Shown one piece after another: positions 21,647 through 26,470 of a stretch of DNA of 26,470 nucleotides. Under the pieces are notes generated by a model, which was given only the letters and a program-made list of their open reading frames with translations, did not search any database and was not told where the DNA came from. Position 1 is the stretch's first letter. Every line of letters starts with the position of its first letter. The translations under genes were made by a program, and so were the position numbers. The stretch spans positions 1 through 26,470 of the forward strand of contig DATHCY010000235.1 of NCBI GenBank assembly GCA_035319305.1, in the 5' to 3' direction. The DNA is from Methanocella_A sp035319305. Lineage in GTDB: Archaea > Halobacteriota > Methanocellia > Methanocellales > Methanocellaceae.

Positions 21647-22225
21647 TTAATGGTTATCTGGTGGTTTGTTCGCCGTGTCATTGAGTTCAATCCACCTCTT
21701 CATCATGTAGACTACCGTCCCGTTCGTCGAGGTTATGGCATTGAGCGAGTTGCTTTTTATTGGTATGACCATAAGCGCCTCCGTGTCGTCGACGACTAGC
21801 AGGAACATATTTTCCATATCGGGCATATCGACTATGGACGACATTTTTCGTTGGGCTTCCTTTTCGGCCGGGCCGGCCATATCCATTATCTGGTCGATGC
21901 TCACTGTCCGTATGCATACATCGCCGGTTTTGAACAGGGTCTCCATTTGTTTTTGCGGTCCATCGCCATCGGACATTATTATCAGGCGCAGCGTAATGCC
22001 TTTTTTTACGAACTTTTTGACGTACCCCATATACCTCTCAGACGTCCGGCAGTATACACTTTTTCGGGCATTCTCCATCATATCCCGGATCTTGAACTCC
22101 GAATTCTTATCACCGAATATGCAGCATAGGGGTGGAGGGGGTTTTTCGACCAGCTCCTGTTTCTCGGCTATTTTGAATTCTTCTATGGCCGCTTTCTTTG
22201 CGCCCTCGTACTTTTTTGTGATCAT
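21647..22225 (-). pseudogene. TrmB-type regulator lacking its N-terminal HTH (probable truncated gene)
   Basis: A 192-residue frame resembling the C-terminal half of TrmB-family regulators: a coiled-coil-like lead (YEGAKKAAIEEFKIAEK), then FGDKNSEFKIRDMMENARKS, KKFVKKGITLRLIIMSDG and NMFLLVVDDTEALMVIPIKS, a PLD-like ligand-binding domain. The frame continues upstream of ATG 22225 as CCGDNRPHIALE before a TAG near 22265, and the IALEMITKKYEGAKK continuity matches TrmB proteins, so the start shown is internal to an older, longer gene. No HTH can be found in the 260 bases upstream. It might still be expressed as a DNA-binding-deficient protein. Confidence 0.6.
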
Positions 22226-22362
22226 CTCAAGCGCAATATGGGGGCGATTATCGCCACAGCACTATTAGTGTACTTCACACTCAAGGCTCGAAGAGACAGC
22301 AAGCCCTCGATGCCTGTTCCCCATCCCGAAATAGAGCGGTGACAGGGACGAACATTACTGGG

Positions 22363-22406
22363 AAACCATGGCTTGAGCTGCCGTGCCTTGACGGCAACCA
22401 TGGTTT
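22363..22406. repeat. Compound inverted repeat upstream of the TrmB remnant
   Basis: AAACCATGG (22363-22371) pairs with CCATGGTTT (22398-22406) and encloses a second hairpin, TGCCGT-GCCTTG-ACGGCA (22379-22396). It lies where the missing TrmB HTH would be encoded and could be a terminator or a relic of the insertion that removed it. Confidence 0.5.
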
Positions 22407-22487
22407 TAACCTCGGGTTTCCATGGCCTCATCAACGCATCCACAGCCCCACTAACTAAATACGTTGAACCATAAGTCATGGAGGCCT

Positions 22488-23312
22488 CTAGCCAAGAAAC
22501 CTGATGGCATCGTCGCAGAACTGGAGGGCGCCTTTTCGTACAGGCAGCTCACCTGACCGCCGGAAGCAGGTGAGCCGGGTATTTCGGGGGATATGGAACT
22601 TGCCTATCTCTCCCCTAATGTGCCGTGACTTCCGGATGTTTTTCGAGGGTCTGGTGGAGGCCTGCATGAGTGATGTCCCACAGGCCAGTTCGACAAACCA
22701 CCTCTCCGAAAGAAGCGGTAGAGGGGGGTATTTTGGATTCACGCGACGCTCGTACATGGGTCTTGGCTCTTTAGCGGAGAACTTTCCCATCTTCCCAGGA
22801 AAAACGACTCTAATACGCTTGGAGGCGTTGCTGCGCGTTACGTTCTCCATATTGGGCATGCGCAGGATACGGCGCAGGACAGACCGACAGACCCTGTCGT
22901 GGATATTGATACGCCATACGCCGTCATGGCTGACAATGAGTACTTTATCGACTAGCTTTGGGATCTCTAAGGAAGCCTTCAGCGCAAACGGGGCGTCGAC
23001 AGGGCCAGAGATGATGGAGGATCGCTTGCCTATGACGGTCTCAAGAAACGTCCTGACGAACCCCTCGTAGTATGCCGGGCTGTGGGGGAGGTTGCGCCAC
23101 TGACAATCAGGCCCGAGTATATCCGCTGCATATACCTGAAAGGTGCCGGCGAGACACTCGAAAATGAACCGCCACTCATAAGAGCCATAGTCAGAAGAGA
23201 TGCTGGTAGTGATGAGCACTGGCTTGCCGTATCCCCTAACTCGATACTCGTAGCCTCTGCCCTTGAAGAAAAATTTACCTAGAAAATCGCCCTGCCAGTC
23301 TTCGTGTAGCAC
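22488..23312 (-). CDS. Alpha/beta-hydrolase-fold protein with no catalytic serine motif
   Basis: A 274-residue protein. The N-terminal half has the fold signature: GRGYEYRVRGYGKPVLITTS, YEWRFIFECLAGTFQVYAAD, and VIGKRSSIISGPVDAPFALK, where the nucleophile elbow GxSxG is replaced by SGPVDA. KVLIVSHDG is the strand after it. The C-terminus (CDDAIRFLG) fits the last helix of the family. The middle, from about residue 165 to 240, is unusually basic and poor in the expected motifs (the EKDxxVP turn appears only as GEIGKFHIP). It is probably inactive as a hydrolase and may be degenerating. The start is GTG 23312 with no obvious Shine-Dalgarno. Confidence 0.6.
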   Translation of the reverse strand: MLHEDWQGDFLGKFFFKGRGYEYRVRGYGKPVLITTSISSDYGSYEWRFIFECLAGTFQVYAADILGPDCQWRNLPHSPAYYEGFVRTFLETVIGKRSSIISGPVDAPFALKASLEIPKLVDKVLIVSHDGVWRINIHDRVCRSVLRRILRMPNMENVTRSNASKRIRVVFPGKMGKFSAKEPRPMYERRVNPKYPPLPLLSERWFVELACGTSLMQASTRPSKNIRKSRHIRGEIGKFHIPRNTRLTCFRRSGELPVRKGALQFCDDAIRFLG

Positions 23313-23370
23313 AAGACAGGCTCGATCTTCGGACGGAAAAACGTTTGTCCCGGCCGGAACGACCGGGCCG

Positions 23371-24027
23371 TCAGAATACTTTGCGACGGCCGATCCTGCG
23401 TTGTACCAGGAGCGCCGAAGTTCGGACGTGGAATACAGGGGATGAGCAGCGGCCGAAGGCCACGGTCGATCTTTTCAGAATTGCCTCCCTTGGATCAATA
23501 CATTCCTCGATCAGCGTGCAGGCGTTGCCGATCTCTGCTCCGAAATGGGCGTCGCTTCCGCCTACCTTCGCCTTACCATGCAGGGTGGCAAACGAATCCG
23601 CCATATCATTGTACCGCCTGAAGATGCACCTGGCGTTGATAACCTCCACAGCATCGATAAGAGGCGCGTCGTGGTCGTTCAGCCAGAATGCAGAACCCCG
23701 CATACTATCGAACGGATGAGGCACGATGACAACACCTCCCTGCGCTTTGATCTCCTCGATTACCTTGACGTGTTCCCGAGACTTGATGTCCTCAGTCAAA
23801 AATAGTCCGATCACGTCGCCTCTGTCTGTATTCACTTCACAACCGCAGATCACGTCGATGCCTTCGGGTTTCAGCTTGACTGCTTCCATGCCACCCCTGA
23901 TTGTGTCATGATCGGTGATAGCGATGCCGTTCAAGCCTCGTTTTTTGGCGATTTTGATCAGATCCCTCACATCCATAATTCCGTCTTTAGAGTATCGGGA
24001 ATGGCTGTGCAGGTCGTACTTCAACAT
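23371..24027 (-). CDS. PHP-domain metal-dependent phosphoesterase
   Basis: A 218-residue protein with the four PHP motifs: DLHSHSRYSKDG (5-16), AITDHDTIRGG (36-46), VIVPHPFDS near residue 106, and KVGGSDAHFG near 160. The metal ligands His7, His9, Asp39/His40 and the later His are present. Related enzymes release mononucleotides or phosphate from 5'-oligonucleotides or histidinol/AMP-like phosphates; the substrate here is not known. The final 25 residues (TSALLVQRRIGRRKVF) are basic and differ from typical PHP C-termini. ATG 24027 begins the conserved MLKYDLHSHS. It is divergent from the flavoprotein pair across a 192-bp region. Confidence 0.85.
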   Translation of the reverse strand: MLKYDLHSHSRYSKDGIMDVRDLIKIAKKRGLNGIAITDHDTIRGGMEAVKLKPEGIDVICGCEVNTDRGDVIGLFLTEDIKSREHVKVIEEIKAQGGVVIVPHPFDSMRGSAFWLNDHDAPLIDAVEVINARCIFRRYNDMADSFATLHGKAKVGGSDAHFGAEIGNACTLIEECIDPREAILKRSTVAFGRCSSPVFHVRTSALLVQRRIGRRKVF

Positions 24028-24132
24028 AATTATGCCCTTCTTGTATTATTCCTGTCCTCTGATCAACTAAATAGCTTCCGCCGGCTTAATAGCCGAACAG
24101 ATCGACCTCAGCCTGATCCGGATAATCGTTTC

Positions 24133-24199
24133 GCTAGCATATGCTAGCTAACTTTAAATAATCGAAGCTCCTATGGATAATTTGCTAGCGATTACTAGC
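24133..24199. promoter_or_regulatory. Paired GCTAGC palindromes flanking a TATA box
   Basis: GCTAGCATATGCTAGC (24133-24148) is a perfect 16-bp dyad; GCTAGCGATTACTAGC (24184-24199) has the same length and half-site pattern. Their centres are 51 bp apart with a TATA-like CTTTAAATAA (about 24152-24161) between them. A dimeric repressor binding both sites would cover the promoter of the two flavoprotein genes. Confidence 0.55.
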
Positions 24200-24219
24200 T
24201 GAACTGCGGGGTCATTCTC

Positions 24220-25023
24220 ATGAAAATAGCGGCAATTATAGGAAGCCCAAAGGGCAGAGGCGATGGTTATGCTATTATCAGGAAAATCGAGCAACACATG
24301 AAAGGGATTGGCGAGGTGGAGTTCGAATACATCTTCCTTAAGGATGCTAATATAGGCATGTGCACAGGCTGCATGAGTTGTATGGCTCATGGCGAGGATA
24401 CATGCCCTCTCAAGGATGATGATCTTGCGCAGATCCGGGAAAAGATGCTGGGGGCCCATGGCCTGATCCTCTCCTCGCCCATCCACGCGAGGGGAGTGAC
24501 CGGACTGATGAAAAATTTTATCGACCGGCTCGCGTATACGATCGGCCGGCCGATGTTCTTTCACCAGAAGGCCCTGCTGGTCCTCAACAGCGGCGGGGGC
24601 AGAGGGAAAGGGGACTTTGCCGCGCTTGGATTTGCAGTAAACGGCGCTCGAATCGTTCACAGACTGTACGTCCTGACACCGTGGTATCCACTGCGCGAGA
24701 AGGCCCTCCGACGAAATGATAAGGCGATACGGCTGGGGGCTGAAAAGCTGTTCAGGACATGCCTAGATACAAACCTGCCTGCTCCCGGTATCCTAGATTA
24801 CCTGATGTTCCGGTTTTCCAAAGCCTACAACATGCGTGAGTCAGTTCACCTGCCCGCCTGCAGCGAGTACTATCGCGGTAAAGAGTATTACTACGAGACG
24901 GGAATCAGCCCGATCGCCAGGCTGTCAGTTGGTGTTCTCCTGCCCATATTCATGATGGCTGTTAAAGATCTCTTGCCCGCCGACGAGGGCGAAACCCACA
25001 AAGCTGCGAGGCCAGACTCATGA
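24220..25023 (+). CDS. Iron-sulfur flavoprotein (Isf-like), first of a tandem pair
   Basis: A 267-residue NADPH-FMN-reductase-type flavodoxin fold. The N-terminal MKIAAIIGSPKGRGDGY is the FMN phosphate loop. MCTGCMSCMAHGEDTC gives C-x2-C-x2-C-x7-C (Cys48, 51, 54, 62), the compact 4Fe-4S motif of archaeal Isf proteins. LILSSPIHARGVTGLMKNFI is the second FMN-binding loop. The last 60 residues contain a hydrophobic stretch (ARLSVGVLLPIFMMAVKDLL) unlike typical Isf and may touch the membrane. It probably transfers electrons between ferredoxin and an acceptor such as oxygen or peroxide. ATG 24220 follows GGGG by about 8 bases. The stop overlaps the second gene's ATG. Confidence 0.85.
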   Translation: MKIAAIIGSPKGRGDGYAIIRKIEQHMKGIGEVEFEYIFLKDANIGMCTGCMSCMAHGEDTCPLKDDDLAQIREKMLGAHGLILSSPIHARGVTGLMKNFIDRLAYTIGRPMFFHQKALLVLNSGGGRGKGDFAALGFAVNGARIVHRLYVLTPWYPLREKALRRNDKAIRLGAEKLFRTCLDTNLPAPGILDYLMFRFSKAYNMRESVHLPACSEYYRGKEYYYETGISPIARLSVGVLLPIFMMAVKDLLPADEGETHKAARPDS

Positions 25024-25778
25024 AGATCGTGGCGATCATGGGCAGCCCGAAGGGCAAAGGCAGCGGCTATACCGTCGTCAGGGAGATCGAACGACACATG
25101 AATGACCTAGGCGAGGTGGAGTTCGAGTACATCTTTCTCAAAGACGCCAACCTGGGCATGTGTAAAGGTTGTTTTAGCTGTGTACCACAGGGCGAGGATC
25201 GCTGTCCGCTGCAGGATGACCGGGCTACGATAGAGGAAAAGATGCTGAGGGCGGACGGTTTGATCCTTTCCTCCCCCATCTACGTGTACAACGTGAGCTG
25301 GCTGATGAAAAACTTCATTGACCGATTTATGTATACTCACCATCGGCCCAGGTTCTTCCGCCAGAAAACCATGCTCGTCCTGAACAGCAATGGTGTAGGG
25401 TGGAAACAAGCGTTTGTGGCGCTCCGCCAGGCTCTCGGCGGCGCCAGCATCGTCCACGAGCTATCGGTCTCGACTCCCGCATATCCGGTAAAAAACGAGA
25501 GGGCCGTCCGGCGAAGTAAAAAGGCGATACAGATAGGGGCCGAAAAATTGTACAAAGCTTGCCTGAACAGGCGATTACCTCAGCCGGGCATCAAAGATTA
25601 CCTGATCTTTCGGGTTTTTCAAGGTGGCTTTACCGAAGCTAAAGAACTCGTGCCAGCCTGCTACCAGTACTATCGTGGTAAAACGTACTACTACGAGGCA
25701 AAAATCGGGCCGGTCAAGAAACTGATAGCAGCGATCGCGTTGCCTTTAGTTGGGTTTGTGGCAAAGCACCTGCTATAG
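25020..25778 (+). CDS. Iron-sulfur flavoprotein (Isf-like), second of a tandem pair
   Basis: A 252-residue paralog of the preceding gene: same FMN loop (MKIVAIMGSPKGKGSGY), same C-x2-C-x2-C-x7-C cluster motif (MCKGCFSCVPQGEDRC; Cys48, 51, 54, 62), and the same extended C-terminus with a tyrosine-rich YYRGKTYYYE and a hydrophobic end (KKLIAAIALPLVGFVAKHLL). It starts inside the end of the first gene (ATGA overlap), so both are made together and may form a heterodimer. Differences cluster in the second FMN loop (IYVYNVSWLMKN against IHARGVTGLMKN), which would tune the substrate. The pair arose by tandem duplication. Confidence 0.85.
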   Translation: MKIVAIMGSPKGKGSGYTVVREIERHMNDLGEVEFEYIFLKDANLGMCKGCFSCVPQGEDRCPLQDDRATIEEKMLRADGLILSSPIYVYNVSWLMKNFIDRFMYTHHRPRFFRQKTMLVLNSNGVGWKQAFVALRQALGGASIVHELSVSTPAYPVKNERAVRRSKKAIQIGAEKLYKACLNRRLPQPGIKDYLIFRVFQGGFTEAKELVPACYQYYRGKTYYYEAKIGPVKKLIAAIALPLVGFVAKHLL

Positions 25779-25809
25779 GGAGAAATGATGTAACCTTGCC
25801 GACTGGCAA

Positions 25810-25835
25810 TGGATCAGCCTGTACTGACTGATCCA
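25810..25835 (+). terminator. Hairpin downstream of the flavoprotein pair
   Basis: TGGATCAG and CTGATCCA form a perfect 8-bp stem with a 10-nt loop, 32 bases after the stop. It may end the operon; no strong T-run follows. It could also be an operator for the TetR gene that starts at 25921. Confidence 0.4.
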
Positions 25836-25920
25836 CTACCTCTCATCTCTCCAGCCTAAGATATTTATGACAAAACGCAGTATCTTTTTGGTTAGTTACT
25901 CTCTAATCCAGGCGGGCGAC

Positions 25921-26470
25921 ATGAAGCGAACTGACGACAAGACCGAACCTCCCCGATCTCGGGATAGAAAACGCGCCGGAACTCGGAATGGCCGGAGGAC
26001 CAGGGAACGGATCCTCCTCGCCTCCATCAATCTTTTCTCCGAGCAGGGCTACGACGCGGTGTCGATCCGGGAGATCGCAGCCGCGGTCGGCATCAAGGAC
26101 AGCTCGATATACCGGCACTTTGAGAGCAAGGACTCGATCCTGGACGAGATCCTGAGCTACTACATTTCCCGGAGCTCCGCGGCTGCCCCGAGTCTCGAGC
26201 AGACCGCGGATAGAGCTGCCGAGATCGGACTGGAGCAATTTTTCAAGGAGTTCGGGGCCTTCTACCTGGGGTTCATGAGCGACCCGGCGACGCAAAAGAT
26301 CTGGCGGATCATAGCGATCGAACAGTACCACAACGAGAAGATCAGGCGGTTTTTCAGGGATAACATCGTCGGTCTCGGCGACCAGATCTTCGAGGAGCTA
26401 TTCCGCCTGATGGTCGAACGAAAGCTTCTGAAAGGCTACGATCCGGCGGTCCTCTCCAGCGAATTTTTCT
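25921..26470 (+). CDS. TetR-family transcriptional regulator, 3' end cut by window
   Basis: 183 codons are present and open to the window end. After a basic lead of about 24 residues (KRTDDKTEPPRSRDRKRAG) comes a standard TetR HTH: RRTRERILLASINLFSEQGY, DAVSIREIAAAVGIKDSSIY, RHFESKDSILDEIL. The following helical region (FFKEFGAFYLGFMSDPATQK, FRDNIVGLGDQIFEELFRLM) is the ligand/dimer domain. It could control the flavoprotein pair upstream or an unseen downstream gene. ATG 25921 is weakly supported by GGCGG; a TATA-like ATATTTATG lies near 25860. Confidence 0.85.
   Translation, partial: MKRTDDKTEPPRSRDRKRAGTRNGRRTRERILLASINLFSEQGYDAVSIREIAAAVGIKDSSIYRHFESKDSILDEILSYYISRSSAAAPSLEQTADRAAEIGLEQFFKEFGAFYLGFMSDPATQKIWRIIAIEQYHNEKIRRFFRDNIVGLGDQIFEELFRLMVERKLLKGYDPAVLSSEFF

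Noticed and set aside
22222..22479. An 85-codon minus-strand frame between the TrmB remnant and the hydrolase
   Set aside because: It has no recognisable motif, includes the compound inverted repeat, and overlaps the TrmB frame; a transposase relic was considered but not supported.
22504..23070. A 188-codon plus-strand frame opposite the hydrolase
   Set aside because: Its translation has no recognisable domain, and the minus-strand frame shows alpha/beta hydrolase signatures at both ends.

Overview
The window looks like a chromosomal piece of a methanogenic archaeon, most likely of the Methanocellales (Rice Cluster I) or a close relative. The evidence is a set of genes of methanogen-restricted families (methanogenesis marker proteins 1, 4/MtxX, 11 and 14, a TfuA partner, and a DUF2098 protein), archaeal TATA-box promoters with Shine-Dalgarno sites, a tRNA-Gly without encoded CCA, and GC content in the mid-fifties by eye. 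The genus is an inference; no 16S or mcr gene is present.

Layout. 1-621: 5' part of a secreted Ig-like surface protein (minus). 969-2767: mmp11-mtxX pair (plus). 2778-4150: AhpD/CMD-like protein and a double-HTH Lrp/AsnC-type regulator (minus). 4232-6448: ABC-2 exporter (minus) divergent from an HxlR regulator across a palindrome-rich promoter. 6679-9676: operon of mmp14, an internally duplicated 227-residue protein and a Lys/Ala-rich-tailed protein whose 5' end seems to use a non-standard start codon. 9872-10201: DUF2098 gene (minus). 10202-10684: a long leader with a structured RNA that looks like an orphan IS200/IS605 right end (omega-RNA relic), then a (TCAG)5 microsatellite and the ycaO(mmp1)-tfuA pair, the McrA thioglycine system. 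12754-14311: small orphan genes among tandem repeats. 14530-17909: GT4 glycosyltransferase and glycogen-debranching-like enzyme operon (minus). 18029-19866: a DapA-type aldolase gene followed by a decayed tungsten-aldehyde-oxidoreductase start and a frameshifted MoaD-like pseudogene. 20234-21497: Nudix hydrolase, a second omega-RNA relic, a DUF2551-like protein and tRNA-Gly(CCC). 21647-24027: a TrmB-type protein without its HTH, an alpha/beta hydrolase lacking the nucleophile motif, and a PHP phosphoesterase (all minus). 24220-25778: two tandem iron-sulfur flavoprotein paralogs behind a promoter flanked by two matching palindromes. 25921-end: a truncated TetR regulator.

How the genes may work together. 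The biological core is methyl-coenzyme M reductase biogenesis: YcaO and TfuA install thioglycine on McrA, and MMP11, MtxX, MMP14 and DUF2098 are methanogen-specific proteins with largely unknown roles. The mmp14 operon carries two co-transcribed proteins I do not recognise and is the best candidate for an undescribed methanogenesis accessory module. A 35-nt intergenic motif (31/35 identical) lies upstream of both the mmp14 and the ycaO operons. The right half is accessory, with signs of gene decay and relic transposon ends.
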